64,000 nucleotides of DNA from Dugong dugon (GCA_030035585.1 CM057462.1:100957234-101021233), one strand, 5' to 3'; shown: positions 23,311 to 35,771, counted from the first letter of the stretch. Notes: generated by a model not told the origin, from the letters alone. Numbers and translations are program-made.

Positions 23311-23585
23311 CTACTTGTTGAGTCAATTCCAACTCATGGTGACCCCATGTGTTTCAAATTAGAACTGTGCTCCATAGGGCTTTCAATATCTGTCGTCTTT
23401 CGGAAGTAGATTGCTAGGCCTTTCTTCTATGGTGCCGCTGAGTGAATTCAAACTACCAGCCTTTGGATAGTTGTTAATGTTGTTGCTAGGTTCATTTTTG
23501 GTTAGCAGCCAAGCTCTTAACAACTGCGTCACCAGGGCTCTTTCAGATCGTAGTCAAGTGCAAACCATTTGTGCCACCCAGGGAC
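23311..23585 (-). repeat. AfroSINE with a second, internally deleted SINE nested in it
   Basis: The outer minus-strand copy runs from its tail at 23311 to its head at 23585 and is flanked by a perfect 14-bp duplication GTATCTTCTAGTTA (23297-23310 and 23586-23599). It is broken near 23471, where a fragment made of a tail-like (GTT)n stretch fused directly to a SINE head (to about 23545) is inserted. The outer sequence then resumes with TAGTCAAGTGCAAACC. Confidence 0.85.
23472..23545 (-). repeat. Nested, internally deleted AfroSINE
   Basis: Only the (GTT)n tail and the ~50-base head (minus strand: AGAGCCCTGGTGACGCAGTT) are present, without the body. Inserted in the outer SINE. Confidence 0.7.
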
Positions 23586-23599
23586 GTATCTTCTAGTTA

Positions 23600-24996
23600 A
23601 GAGGGCTGTATACCTCCTGAGAGATGTAGAACCAAACAATGGTTAAAGATTTGACTTATGAAGGAGTAAGCCTCAGTTATGTGAATTAACTACCCGACAT
23701 CACCTCAGCTTTCTTTTATACCATTCAAATGAGGTATTGCTGTATAGCGACACCTCTTTCTTTACCCCCCACCCCGATAAGTTTCCCTACATAGAAACAT
23801 CAAAGGATCATCACTTTCTAAAAGCTGAATGAAGGGCCAGATAACATTTGTATTATAAAATAGATCCCTTCTTCATTTTTCAGTGTTTAATATGTATGTA
23901 GAAATTAGACATTGGAGATCAGAGAAAGACTATAATCGCCTTTTCCTGTTATTGTTGTGCAAGTTCCTGTCTACCCGGTCCCTAGACTTAGAACTATGCA
24001 TTAGGAGAAGCATCTGTGGAGTTAGGGAGTCATTGGGATGAAAGGTTAAAGATAAGAGAACTCCTGACTGTGTATTTTAATCCATTGGGGAAGCTGTCAG
24101 CAGCATAATTAGAAGAATAAGCTGTGTAGAGACCATGTAGAATGCAGCTGCTAAACCACAGCCTACGACAACTTAGAAAAAGCCATCTTTTTAGCCTTAA
24201 AGAAAAGCTTTTCTCACATCAAGGACTGTCTGGAGAATACGTCTTCCATAAACTCTGCATGAAGACTGATTTAGGATTGTTGAAAGAGGAATACAGCATA
24301 TTTCATTGGGGATACATTTCCAAATTAGAATTGCCTCTTTTACAATGTTCCATCTTGTTAACTCTTCAGTGGTTTGATGTTCTTGATTTTATATGGTTCA
24401 CGTTTTCCTATTTTTTGATAAGGTACTTAGCCAAAGTCTAAAATATATGGGAAAAAGAGTCAGCAATGGTTTGATTTAATCAGCTCCAATAACCACCATT
24501 TCCTAAGAGAAAAGATAGGTGAATAAATCAGCTTAACGCTATATGAACCATCAAGACAGGCCAAATGATCTACCACCCAGAAAACCAGCACACGTTGGGT
24601 TGGAGGGAATAGTGAGAAAGAAGAGATAATAGATTCAAAGCCAAAAGAGTAAATTTTAGAAATACGATAAGCTTTTGAGGGAACACTTAATGTTTCCATT
24701 AGTTAATTCTTAACCTTGCTGTTTGCCCGTAACAAAAATTAACTCAATCTAGTGAGACAAAATAATTTATTGGTATTAATTTTTGGTAGTTCTTCTTTAG
24801 TTTCTCCAGTTCAGATAGATAGCCAGGCTCTTTATATTTCATATCTTCAGGGTCATTTTCAGGACCTGAAGCAAAAGCTACTTGAAGGCAACACCTCTTC
24901 CTAACTTTTGTTAAAGCCTAAACTCCCTGGAGAGATTAAATATGGGAAGAGATGGATAGAAAAACTTTTGAGAGATTTTAGAAGGGGGTGGGGATG
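23600..24996. other. Intergenic DNA, nothing recognised
   Basis: No repeat or gene recognised. A 99-aa plus frame at 24142-24441 has no domain. Confidence 0.45.
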
Positions 24997-25149
24997 TGTC
25001 TTGGTTACCTAGTGCTGCCATAACAAAAGAAGATACCACAAGCAGGTGCCTTTAAAGAACATAAATTTATGTTCTCACAGTTCTGGAGGCTCAAAGTCCA
25101 AATGAGGCTCTCAGCCTTGTCGATTCCTTCCTTGTCAGTAGCCCCAAGT

Positions 25150-25355
25150 CAGGAGTGGATTAACCAGTAAACATGATATAAGCAAGGTACACCCGGGCTT
25201 AATTGTCTTTACCTGCTAATCTGTGGTGAGCAATTTCACATGGTTTTCACCACATCTTTGACGTGGTGGGAGACAGGTGAAACTGTGCACTTTGGATTGG
25301 TGGGAAGACACAATTGGGCCCGTGAGTACTTTGCTTATTGGGTAATCCGGCCCTG
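25150..25355. mobile_element. hAT-like miniature DNA transposon
   Basis: The ends are inverted repeats. The left end starts CAGGAGTGGATTAACC and the right end, read inward, CAGGGCCGGATTACCC; the similarity continues with AAGCAAGGTAC against AAGCAAAGTAC. Flanking 8-bp sequences CCCCAAGT (25142-25149) and CCCTGGGT (25356-25363) agree at 5 of 8 positions and differ only by transitions, as a decayed 8-bp hAT duplication would. No transposase frame. The strand cannot be set. Confidence 0.65.
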
Positions 25356-25419
25356 CCCTGGGTGTTCCTTTGATTCCTTGGCTTGTAGATCGTCTCACAT
25401 GGCATCTACCTTTTTCTCT

Positions 25420-25445
25420 CTCTCTTTGTGTGTATGTGTGTGTGT
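25420..25445. repeat. (TG)n microsatellite
   Basis: TGTGTGTATGTGTGTGTGT run. Confidence 0.85.
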
Positions 25446-26089
25446 CCATTCTGCTCTTTTTATAACTCAGAAGTGATTAGGTTTAGCACCCTACTCTGGT
25501 GTGAATGCCTTAACATAACAAAAGAAAATCCTATATCCAAACAGGGTCATATTTACACATACAGTAGTTAGGATTTCAACACATTTTTTTTTGGGGGGGA
25601 CACAGTTCAATCCATAATAGAGGATTGTTGTGGTCACCACCAATGTCTAGACCCAAACTCAAGTCCTTCCAGCTTCACTAAAAATGTTTCACATACACCA
25701 CACTTGGCATGAAAGCACCTGAGCCTCCAAATCCCAAGAGACCCTGAGGAATGGGATAATGTGTGCCTCTGCAATACCTCTGCTAATCAATGGCCAATTA
25801 CTGAAGGAGACTTCCTGAGCCTTAGGTGCTGCCAAGACTCTGGGACATTTATGATTTAGGTGTGTATGAGAGTGGGAGAAAGAACAAATGAGATAGAATT
25901 CCAGCCAATATAGTAGAATAAAGGCTGGGAGATGGATTTATGTTGACTTAGAGAAATAAAATAATTTGATATTTCTCATGGTTTACTAACTAAGATTTAG
26001 ACCTACTATACTTAGGCATAAGTGAAAATTTTATCATAAGGATAAAATTATATTCTAGCCCTTCCTTTCATTTTCAATCCAAAATCATG

Positions 26090-26298
26090 CCAACATCCTC
26101 CTTTCTCTCTGCACTCCTCCCATGCTGGTTTGTTCCCAGCCTGCCACTCTCCTTCATATCTGAGGATCTTTGTGCTTTAATGTCTTTCTCTCTGAAAGAT
26201 GCTCCTTTTTTAAGTATTTGCATGACTGACTTCTTCATTTTTCAGATTTTACCTTAAATGCCATTTTCTAGGAGAGGTTATACATGATCTCCTATAAA
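26090..26298 (+). repeat. L2 3' region
   Basis: Forward L2 pattern, clearest at 'actgacttcttcatttttca' and 'ttaccttaaatgcc'. Confidence 0.55.
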
Positions 26299-26304
26299 AG
26301 GAGC

Positions 26305-26810
26305 TGTCTTAGTCATCTAGTGCTGCTATAACAGAAATACCACAAGTGGATGGCTTTAACAAAGAAAAATTTATTTCCTCACAGTAAAGTAGGCCAAAAG
26401 TCCAAATTCAGGGCATCACCTCCAGGGGAAGGTTTTCTCTCTCTGTCAGCCTTCTCATCAATCTTCCCCCGGACTAGGAGCTTCTCCACGCAGGGACTCT
26501 GGGTCCAAAGGATGTGCTCTGCTCCTGGCACTGCTTTCTTGGTGGTATGAGGTCCCCAACTCTCTCCTTGCTTCCCTTTCCATTTATCTTTTGAGAGATA
26601 AAAGGTGGTATAGGCCACACCCAAGAGAAACTCCCTTTACATTGGATCAAGGATGTGACTTGGGTAAGGGTGGTATTACAATTCCACTCAAATCTTCTTT
26701 AACATAAAATTACAGTAACAAAATGGAGGACAACCACACAATACTGGGAATCATGGCCCAGCCAAATTAATACACACATTTTTGGGGGGGACATAATTCA
26801 ATCCATGATA
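26305..26810 (-). mobile_element. MaLR-type solo LTR with 5-bp target duplication
   Basis: Starts TGTCTTAGTC and ends CCATGATA on the plus strand. The duplication GGAGC is at 26300-26304 and 26811-26815. Length about 506 bases. A polyadenylation signal AATAAA is present on the minus strand near 26368-26373 (plus-strand TTTATT). The ends match those of the LTR at 24997-25620, but the middle differs, so this is a related, probably younger subfamily. The 66-aa and 81-aa frames inside are not genes. Confidence 0.8.
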
Positions 26811-26902
26811 GGAGCCCTCTCCCACATCCATTATATGGCAAACTGGTTATTCTTGATTACTCTGCTTTATATCCATTTATGGGAGTCATCATAAACCAGA
26901 GA

Positions 26903-26935
26903 CATAGATGATAGGTAGATGATAGATGATAGATA
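26903..26935. repeat. (GATA/GATGATA)n microsatellite
   Basis: Imperfect repeats of GATGATAG and GATGATAGAT. Confidence 0.8.
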
Positions 26936-27439
26936 AAAATATGTACTAACATTAAATAAAGTAAGTTGTTTATTCTGTCTTTCCCATCAAAGTATAAATT
27001 TTTTATAATGGGAAGCCTGTATATCTCATAGTTATGCCCCAGAGCTTGTTGAGTATCTGGTATGTAAAGTACTCCCATAATTATTTGTCAAAATTGACAC
27101 TTGAATCTCCCAGTCCCAATTCCAAATTCATAGGGGAGGGTAATGTACCTGTGTCTGCTTCCATCAGCTATAGCCTGGAGGCTCAGTTATATAACTCAAA
27201 TATGGTGTAGTGGGTCCCACAGTTGTGTGTACTGGGGCTGAGGGGTATGGGAAATTTCTGTAGTAGGAACATTGGTTGACTACCCAATCATTGCTCTTCT
27301 GGGTTGCAAGAAGGACATGAAGGTGATTGATAACCTGTTGGGAAAGATGGAATCTTACATTTAAAGAAGCCATTAAAAAAGCTTGTCTATTAAAGGTAGT
27401 AGTGGTCACAGGATGAATGAAGGACATGGGACAAAAAGC

Positions 27440-27600
27440 AGAAAAGTATAGTGGGAAAGTACAGAAAACTTAGAATAAAAGACAAATTAGGATTCACATA
27501 TCCATGCCACCACTTGCACATGTGTCATCTCTGGCCGAAAACTTAAACTTTCTGAGTCTCATTATCCTAATCAGAAAAAATGTGGATAATAATGCTTATC
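27440..27600 (+). repeat. MIR
   Basis: Weak but ordered pattern: 'tctgagtctcattatcctaa', 'gtggataataatgct'. Confidence 0.5.
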
Positions 27601-27614
27601 TATAGAGGGTTAGA

Positions 27615-27716
27615 GAAAAAGAAGACCCTCAATGGGATGGATTGACACAGTGGCTGCAACAATGGGCTCAAACATAGCTACGAGTCAGAACCGACTCTAC
27701 AGCACCTAACAATAAC
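27615..27716 (+). repeat. RTE LINE 3' end fragment
   Basis: Last ~100 bases of the RTE: 'aagaagaccctcaatgggat', 'cacagtggctgcaacaatgg', and the terminal 'gactctacagcacctaacaa'. Truncated at the 5' side and missing an internal part of the tail. Confidence 0.85.
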
Positions 27717-27735
27717 AATGACATAGGTCCTCAGG

Positions 27736-27897
27736 AGCCTGGGTAGCACAAGGTTGGTGATTCAAGCTCTCCCAGTGGCTCCATGGAAGCAAGGCCTGGT
27801 GAATTGCCTCTGTAAAGATTACAGCCAAGAAAATCTTATGGAACAGTTCTACTCTATAAAAATGGGGTCATCATGAGTCAGAATTTGTTTGGTTTAT
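27736..27897 (+). repeat. AfroSINE, long variant
   Basis: Forward copy with a degenerate head (GGAGCCTGGGTAGCACAAGG), the AAGGCCTGGTGAATTGCC module, and a shortened tail ending TTTGTTTGGTTT. Confidence 0.8.
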
Positions 27898-28012
27898 AGG
27901 TCTCTGGGTGGTACAAATGGTTTGTACTAGACTACTAACTGAAAGTTTGGTTGTTCAAACCCACCCAAATGCACGACAAAAGAAAGGCCTGTCAGGGTTT
28001 TAGAGAGAATTA
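27898..28012 (+). repeat. AfroSINE 5' part, directly following another copy
   Basis: Head-proximal half only (TCTCTGGGTGGTACAAATGG onward), starting where the previous SINE ends, in the same orientation. Confidence 0.75.
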
Positions 28013-28163
28013 CATGTAAGATACCTGACATGTAGTTGTCATCCATTAAGTATGACTTCTATTAATTTAACTCACTAGGCTTAATTAAAATACCTCCTGC
28101 TATTTAATATCAATAATTATATTTTATTGATTTCAGACATTAAGGCTTACCTTTTAAACTCTA

Positions 28164-28387
28164 AAGGCCTTGTGGGTAGCAAAAACAGTTTGCGCTTGAC
28201 TCCTAACCTAAAGTTTGGCAGTTTGAACCTACCCAGCGGCTCTGTAGAAGAAAGTCCTGGCGATCTGTTTCTGTAAAGACTACAACCAAAAAAACCTTAT
28301 GGAGCAATTCTACTCTGTAACATCTGTGGTTGCCTTGAGCCAGAACTCACTTGATGGCAGCAGGTATGGGGCTTTTGTTTGTTTTTT
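28164..28387 (+). repeat. AfroSINE, long variant, with perfect 12-bp target duplication
   Basis: The duplication TTTTAAACTCTA at 28152-28163 and 28388-28399 fixes the ends. Contains the AAAGTCCTGGCGATCTG module and a tail ending in poly-T. Confidence 0.92.
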
Positions 28388-28522
28388 TTTTAAACTCTAG
28401 AACATAACTCTGTGTTGTCAATAGAGCAATTGCCTATTCAAAAATTTAGTGACTTAAACTAATGTTATGTGTGAAATAAGGGGAACACGAATCTGTTGGG
28501 AGACAGAAGGTAGACTAATAAC

Positions 28523-28702
28523 CAAATCCATTGCCATTAAGTCAATTTCTACTCATAGCGACCCTATATAGAGTTTCCAAGGCTGTAAATTGTTACGGAA
28601 GCACGCTACCACATCTTTCTCCCACAGAGTGGCTGGTGGGTTCAAACTGCTGACCTTTCTGTTAGCAGCCGAGCACTTAACCACTGTACCACCAGGGCTC
28701 CT
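28523..28702 (-). repeat. AfroSINE with 10-bp target duplication
   Basis: Minus-strand copy with the CTTTCTCC module. GACTAATAAC at 28513-28522 and 28703-28712. Confidence 0.92.
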
Positions 28703-28907
28703 GACTAATAACAGATAGCTATATTTCTAAATTTAACTTTTTATTTTATATCAAAGTTATGTATATTTGTAGTTTAAGTAGTGAAATATTAATATAAGGC
28801 TTATACCAAAAAATAGTAGTCTTTTGCCTCTTTTCTCCCCACGTGCATTTCCATTTTCTCTTTTAACTCATTTACCTATTTCTTGTGACATTTGCCTGCA
28901 TATTCAT

Positions 28908-29347
28908 ATGGTATTTTCAGTCACCTCATAGGCATGTGAAAGCTGGACAAGGAATAAATAAAACTGAAGAACTCATGCATTTGAATTATGGTGTTGGCGA
29001 AGAATACTGAATATACCATAGCCTGCCAGAAGAACAAGCAAACCTGTCTTAGAAGATGTATAGCCTGAATGCTCCCTAGAAGTGAGGATGTTGTGACTTC
29101 GTCTCACATAGTCTGGACATGTTATCAGGAGGGACCATTCCCTGGAGAAGGGCATTATGCTTGGTAAAACAGAGGGTCAGTAAAAAGAAGAAAACTCTTA
29201 ATGAGATGGCTGGACACAGTGGCTGCAACAATGGGCTCACACATAGCAACAATTGTGAAGATGGCGCAGGACAGAGCAGTGTTCCGTTCTATTGAACATA
29301 TGGTTGCTATGAGTCGAAAATCACTCAACCGTACCTAACAACAACAA
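28908..29347 (+). repeat. RTE LINE 3' fragment, ~440 bases
   Basis: Forward RTE 3' end: 'ttttcagtcacctcatagg', 'catagcctgccagaagaaca', 'catgttatcaggagggacca', and the terminal (CAA)n. The reverse transcriptase core lies upstream and is missing. Confidence 0.9.
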
Positions 29348-29379
29348 AATGATTTATCCCTGCTTGTTAAAATTCTTTC

Positions 29380-29640
29380 CATTTTTCATAGCCCATCTCA
29401 AAAACTACCTTTCTTGAGGTTCTTAATTAGATGCACTGTTTCTCATTTGAACATAGTACTTATACTTCTCGTATGGCTCTTTCTTGACTCTAGTCAAGTG
29501 GTGAGTGAACTTGTTTTTCTTTCTAGAGTATAAGCTTCTTGAACACGAAGTTCTAGTCAATTCTTAATGAATCCTATGACACAACTTTGCATTTAGTAAG
29601 AGCTCAATAATAGCTGTTTATTTGAATTGGACTCCCAAGG
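29380..29640 (+). repeat. L2 3' region
   Basis: Forward L2 pattern: 'tatggctctttcttgactc', 'gtataagcttcttgaacac', 'gagctcaataatagctgttt'. Confidence 0.6.
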
Positions 29641-31144
29641 CATAGTAACTTTCAGTGTTTATAAACTCCTTTAACTATTAATCTCCACAAGATCATTATA
29701 AACCTAAATCTGCTATTAGTACTATTATGAGTATCCCTGCCAAATTAAGACCCATACCAAAATATTTAAATCCAAATTCATACCTAATTTTCATATCACA
29801 TAGATCATTGTTTTTTGGATATGAAGTTTTTGGGTTTTTTGCACTTGTTTAATTAGGGTCGCATCTTGAAAACTGACTACATAGAATTGTAAGCAATGAT
29901 TTTAGAACAAATTTAATACAGGCGTAAAGACTTGTCAGTCTCTTAAGTGCAAAAGAACCAAGGAATGTCTGGTTATTATTAGAATAACAGAAGATGAAGA
30001 AGACATCTGTTTAAAAGATATTCCTTCCAAAGCAGAATTGGGAGCAGAGGATCAGTAGTTTAAGAAGGGAAGAGAGCAGAACCAAGCAGATGATAATCTA
30101 GCAGTTTTTCCCCAAGAGGTTTTGAGTATAAAGAAGTGGCACTACCAACATACTAAAAGCCCTTCAGGGAATCAGGAAGCTTCAGTGCATTGATCTATGC
30201 CACAGAATAGTATATTAAGAGGAGTGAAGATAGGTCAGGCTTAATAATTTCAGAAGAGTTTGGCTTCCTTGAAACAAACACACATTACAATGTAACAAAT
30301 AGGACAATTTTCAAACCTTGCACAACATCATTGAATGATAACCAAGGATTTCTTCAACTTATTTGTTCCATGACTGTGTCATCATGGACAAAAATAAATT
30401 TTCTTTTTCTGCATACTTTATGTGTGACTAAATAGTGGCATATCAAAAAGGAAAGTGAAAATACAGGAGGGCATAATAGACATTTTGTTTTTAATTAAAC
30501 AAAAGGGGTAGCAAAAAGGCCAGTATCTTGATACGTTGTTAAGTAGATAGTAAATATTTGCTCAGCAAATGAATAATAAGCTAATGCCTCAAACCTAGTC
30601 AATGACCCTTAAGTGCCTATGACACTTAATAATATTTATAATGTTATTATGACCAATTATCAATAATAATATTGATAGTAATAAACTGATGTGAAAGAAG
30701 CAACATGAACTAATCAAAATACCTTGCTCTGCATTGTGCAAGTTAACAAATAAAGCTCCCTACACAGACCTACAGCATGTTAGAAGAGGTGACATCAAAT
30801 AAGTCATAGTTCAACTCCCATTGTGCAGACAGGGGCCTAGTGCATGGAACCTGATGTATTGGAATCTTTTGTCCAGTTCTCAAAGCTAATTAGGGGAAAC
30901 AGCCAGACTAGAATTCCAGTATACTGCTTTTTTGGTTCACTTATCATGTTTTTTCTACACATCATATTCCCCAAACAAGCAAAGGTTAGTGAGCAATAGA
31001 CTCACCAACTATTCTAATAATTTATGAAAAACCACTTTGAAGCCTTAATTTTTTTATCATGACAATTTTACACAAGTTTTCAGCTACCTTTATGTGTAGT
31101 CATGGGTGTTTGTCCCCATCTAGAAGGAATGAGTTACAGCATAT

Positions 31145-31205
31145 GCCTTCATTCATTTATTTAACGAACATTTGCTATGTCCATACTATGTATTAGACTT
31201 GATAA
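31145..31205 (-). repeat. L2 fragment, antisense
   Basis: Pattern 'ttcattcatttatttaacga' followed by 'atactatgtattag'. Confidence 0.5.
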
Positions 31206-34200
31206 TCTCTGTTGTATTGGTTCATTGACAATCTCCTTAATAATTATGGATTTTTGATGCAAACAAGCACATAAATATAGTTTACCTGAACAAATTAGAC
31301 TTTATAAAGCGTATGTCCCTGCCTAAAAATCATTTTGTTTGGGAACCAACCTGCTTTCTTCTGTGGCTACGAACAATTCTTTTAACTTCAGTCAGCTGTT
31401 TGTAAACCAATGCCCTCGATAATAGAATTATTGGGAGTATGGATGAATCATTGTACAATTAGTCTCTCACACAGTAAGTATGTAACAGACTCATATTATT
31501 ATGGACAGGGCTACTGGGAATTAGGACCAGTCTATTACTACAAAGAGGAGCCTCTGGTTTTTAAGGAATATTGTACAAAATATAACGTTATACAAAAGTG
31601 AAATAATCTTAATAGCATTTAACTCTCTGGCAGGAACTTGGTCATTGGATGGGAGTATGGAGTTTTGGGGGAGCATTTGTGGTGGATTTCCTTTTATAGC
31701 TTTCATGATTATTAGGCAAAAGCATGTCACAAGAATAGCAAAGCCAGGCCTTTTGCTTTCTGAGCAGGTCTCTGTAAGCAATTTAATATGGTTCACCAAG
31801 AGAGGGGATGGTAGCTAGTCCATGTCAAGCCTAAACAAACTGCAGTCGAAATTGAAATGGTTGTTCCTGGTTCAATTCATGCCCCTGGATTAAACTGAAA
31901 TATTACCCATGTCATGTAGGGATATTGAAGAGAGTTGTAATTCTTTTGGTTTCAACTACGTACTGCCAGTAGTAACTGCCATATGAAAAACAGTGCAAAT
32001 GCATTTCCCAAAGAATTATTAGCAAAAGGTGAAACTCCAACAAGGATTGCAATCCGAAACAGCAATAAAATAAAGAATAAGGAAAATTATTTGCTATCTG
32101 TAAGAGTAAAATCATGAAAAGCTGTCATCGGTGAAATTACCATCCTCATAGAATAACAGCATTGTTAAGTTTCCTTTCCAGCTTCTGTTTACAGCTGAGT
32201 TTACATTGTTTACATTGTTTCCAGAGATACATGCCCTATATTATTTATTTCTGTAATTGGTAAAAATTCCTGCATCATAAATAACTTCTTTTCCCACAGC
32301 TTGTGTGGTTTTATTAAGTGTATACATATTAATGCCTTACATTACATTTCTATACCACATTGAATGAGCATAGCAATAAAATCACAGCTGCTTCAATGAC
32401 CTTGAGTCGAACTTCAGTCCTTCACCTGCAAAATATTAAAAATACAGATATGGAGGAAGCATAGGAAAGATGCATAAGTAATTGTGGATTCAAAGCATAT
32501 GTTTATCTCTGGGAGTGTTTGCTCCTCAAATGTTGTTAGTACTTAAATACACATTTTCTGAAGGAGCCATAGTCTAATAATCAGAACTCTTGCCACCAAC
32601 CTAAAATTTCACAGGCTGCCAATCTTCTGGTTAGACCACTTGACTGTGCTGGTCTCTATAATAGTAATTACCAGTTTGACAACCCCTTTAATCTCTAAAG
32701 CACTTTGCAAACATCAACCAGGAAACTTCACATCACTCCTCTGAGATGTTATTTATCTCCATTCTTACAGGAGGGGCAAGAAAGTTTAAGTGATTTCCTC
32801 AGAGACCTGCAAAAGGGAGAGAGTGTTAAAACTGGGATTAAAATTCTGGAACCAACAACTGCTAACGTTAACAATCTGATATTAACAAAATTATTTTTGG
32901 ATTTTGATTCCTAATGAGCAGTGGAGTATAGAGATACGAAGATATTAAAGACTGCTTAGTTAAGTATATTCATACTTTGCTTCTGCCATATGGATTTACA
33001 TTTCCCTGATTCATCAGAGTGAGATTACAATAGGAAATAATGGGACTAACAAAAATTTTAAAGCAGTAAGTGTTTGTTATATTGTTACAACCTGGAGTGA
33101 TCCCAAAGCTCACTGTTACTCAACCCCCAGAAAATAGTGGGAAAGACTCTCTTCTCTAGAATATTAATAAGACAACATTTTGGGGAAGGGCAGTATAGGT
33201 TTTGTGGTTTATTCTCTGCTCTTATATTATCAAATAAGTAAGTGTGATACTATTTTAATCCCCCCCCCCTTTTTTAGCTCTACCATTACCGTACTACTTT
33301 AACATACAAAAAAGTATTTTGTGGGTGGTTAGTTTTATAGCATCTGCTATTTTGAGGAAAAATGAAATGAGCAATGTATATTTTTTTAAATTATTTATAT
33401 TCTACAGAAATAGTTTTTTTAAAGAACTAAGCCAGTCTAATGTTTTTCTATTATAGATGCAATTTATGTTTACAAAACAGTTGAAACTAATATTGTTTAA
33501 TACTATAAAGACTGAAAATTGAGATTTGATTAACATTTACTTACAGTAGAGGAGACAGAGATGAAAAAACAAGAAAGCAATGACTAACATTTTGGGCAAT
33601 AATTAATGTGCTCTGCTACCTAGAAAATGCTAAACTCTAAGACCAGTGAATGTTTTAGACTTGGAAGGGTAGTGAAAAAATTATCATCTAATACAATGTC
33701 TCCATTTATTACTATACTTCCCTGATTCTAAGATCCACTTTTTTTCTCCTTTTCCGCATTTTAACTTTGGTGAAATTGGGTTGTGTCTTACAATCAAAAG
33801 CAGCTTATTACTGCTGTTAGCTCATATTTCCAAATTTCTAATAGATATTATTCTTTGGGATTCAGAAAATCAGAATTCCTGGGAGTTCTCAGGAATTACC
33901 TCAACCATGTTATTCTGCATTTTTCATAATACTTTATTTATGTATTTAAAATAATAATGAGTGACCATAATAATAAAGAGTAAATCATTTTCCTGTGATA
34001 GTGTTATATGAAGAGTTTCAGAGGTTTTCTATTAAGCAGAAAAGTTATAGTGAAATGCATGGTTTATTTTTATTATGAACCAATTTATTTTGATAATATA
34101 TAAAATGATCTCTACTTGATACTGACATTTCAGAACAGAAAGCATTTAAGAAACTAAATTAAAATAATTTGAAATATTGAAGTATAATACAAATATTCAA

Positions 34201-34360
34201 TATTTAAAAGTTATTGTTCTTACAATGAAAATATTAAAAACACAAAGTTTTAATTGTGCTATCTGATGATCTTGATCTTTGTTTTGTGACAAATATTCTG
34301 GATGTAAATTTTTTTTTTCATTTTGCACTGATATTGATTAAGAATATTTTCAAAAGCAGC

Positions 34361-34500
34361 TTCAAGTTTGTTATTAGAGTACCTGTTGATTCATATAAGC
34401 TATTTCTCTGTTTCTTTTTTAACAAGGAAAATGTTTTGTCTGCTTGCCCTAGGTTGTTTTTTTGTTGTTTAATTTGATGTTATTTTTGCTAATTCATTTT
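34361..34500 (+). repeat. ~130-base segment shared with 36399-36529
   Basis: Contains GAAAATGTTTTGTCTGCTT, which is identical at 36463 onward, and TTAGAGTA-CTGTTG-TTCATATA on the 5' side in both. Roughly 75-80% alike by eye. The second copy lies inside an RTE fragment. The family is unknown to me. Confidence 0.65.
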
Positions 34501-35771
34501 TTTAGATCAGTTTCTAACTTCATTGCATAGTGTTCTACAATATATGCATCTTCTTTTTGTTGCATTTCTTTGGTTAAAATATTTACAAAGAGCCGTACCC
34601 ATAAAAAACACTCAAGCACTGCAAAATGCCAGAGAATATTATTAGGTAGTATTTAAATAACAACATTTGGACCTGCAAACAAAGTCAACAGTACTACATA
34701 GAATCACATGTAGAAATTGCTTATTTAAGGAATTATTTGGCTTCTAAATCTTGTTCATTCTTGGAACACTACTCATAAGATTTGTATAAATATACCATGC
34801 TTACAAACTTCTTAATAATTATTTTATTTTCAAGAATGACTCTCCCGTTAGCAGCAGAAAGGGCCACAGATGCACACACACAACATGGCAACAACTACAA
34901 GCAAGACTGACTCATTAATAGTGTCTCTATGTTGGTTGGTAAGCTTTAATTTTCACAATGAAGTTATAGTACTTTTACTGTTTTCTTTATTGATTTTTCT
35001 CAAGATTTTGGATTCATAGAAATGTATAAAATTCCCAAGGAATTCCACATGGAAACACTACTGTCAGCCAGTCAGCAGTTATGATACACTTATTGTTACC
35101 TGTACATTTGCAAACTTCAAATGTACCAGCATCAAAATGTACAGAATGAGTGTCAGCAGTTTGGAAGAAATTTCCAGAGATAATAGTAGAAAATACTTTA
35201 AACTAAACTAAATGGTTGTGAGGAAAGGGTGGAGGAAGGGATGTATCAAAACAACATTCCTGAAGTATGTGTCAAAAGTAAGATTGTTCTACATAATTGC
35301 AAAGCTGGTTTAAAAAACCAGCACCAAAGGCTTTTAGTTCTCATAGAATTTTTTTTTCCTTTGTAATTACAACAATAATTTTGATGTAACAGAAATTGTC
35401 ATAGTGTGGGAAAAAACAAGTATTAAATGGCTCTGAGTTTGAAAAGTGACTCAAAAGAGTTGGATTCTGAATGTAAAGATCCACATGATATAATAATAAA
35501 AACTATGTATAATTCAGTCTAAGAGAACTTGTTCCATAAGTTTTAAATAAATTTCAAACTGATAAGAAAGTATTTTCTCATATTTAATTAACAGCATTTT
35601 TTTATTGGTACATAAAATAATAACACATTTTATAATTAATGATATCCTAGATTTTATAAAAAACTGTAGATGCAGGAACTGAGAGATTAGGTAACTTCCA
35701 AGTGTATTTGATATTTTGATAAAAGTGCACACGTGGTATAATACTATATATACATATATTTATATTATGTA

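Larger units (their letters stand above)
24997..25620 (-). mobile_element. MaLR-type (MLT1-like) LTR, carrying a nested hAT-like element
   Basis: The plus strand shows the antisense end pattern of MLT1-type LTRs ('tcttggttacctagtgctgc', then 'acagttctggaggctcaaag') and closes with 'ggggggacacagttcaatcc'. The same two ends occur in the LTR at 26305-26810. The two halves are separated at 25150-25355 by a DNA transposon. No internal retroviral genes. Confidence 0.75.
29641..35770. other. 6.1 kb of repeat-poor, AT-rich intergenic DNA
   Basis: Apart from an antisense L2 scrap near 31145-31205, a C9-11 run near 33260, and a segment at 34361-34500 that recurs at 36399-36529, I recognise nothing. 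Short frames (31410-31601, 31521-31799, 32705-32914, 34256-34477) show no domain. No AfroSINE or RTE is present, in contrast with both sides. Confidence 0.5.

Noticed and set aside
32560..32665. Weak AfroSINE-like head (GGAGCCATAGTCTAATAATC) on the plus strand
   Set aside because: Only a few words fit, the order is broken and there is no tail, so it was not listed.
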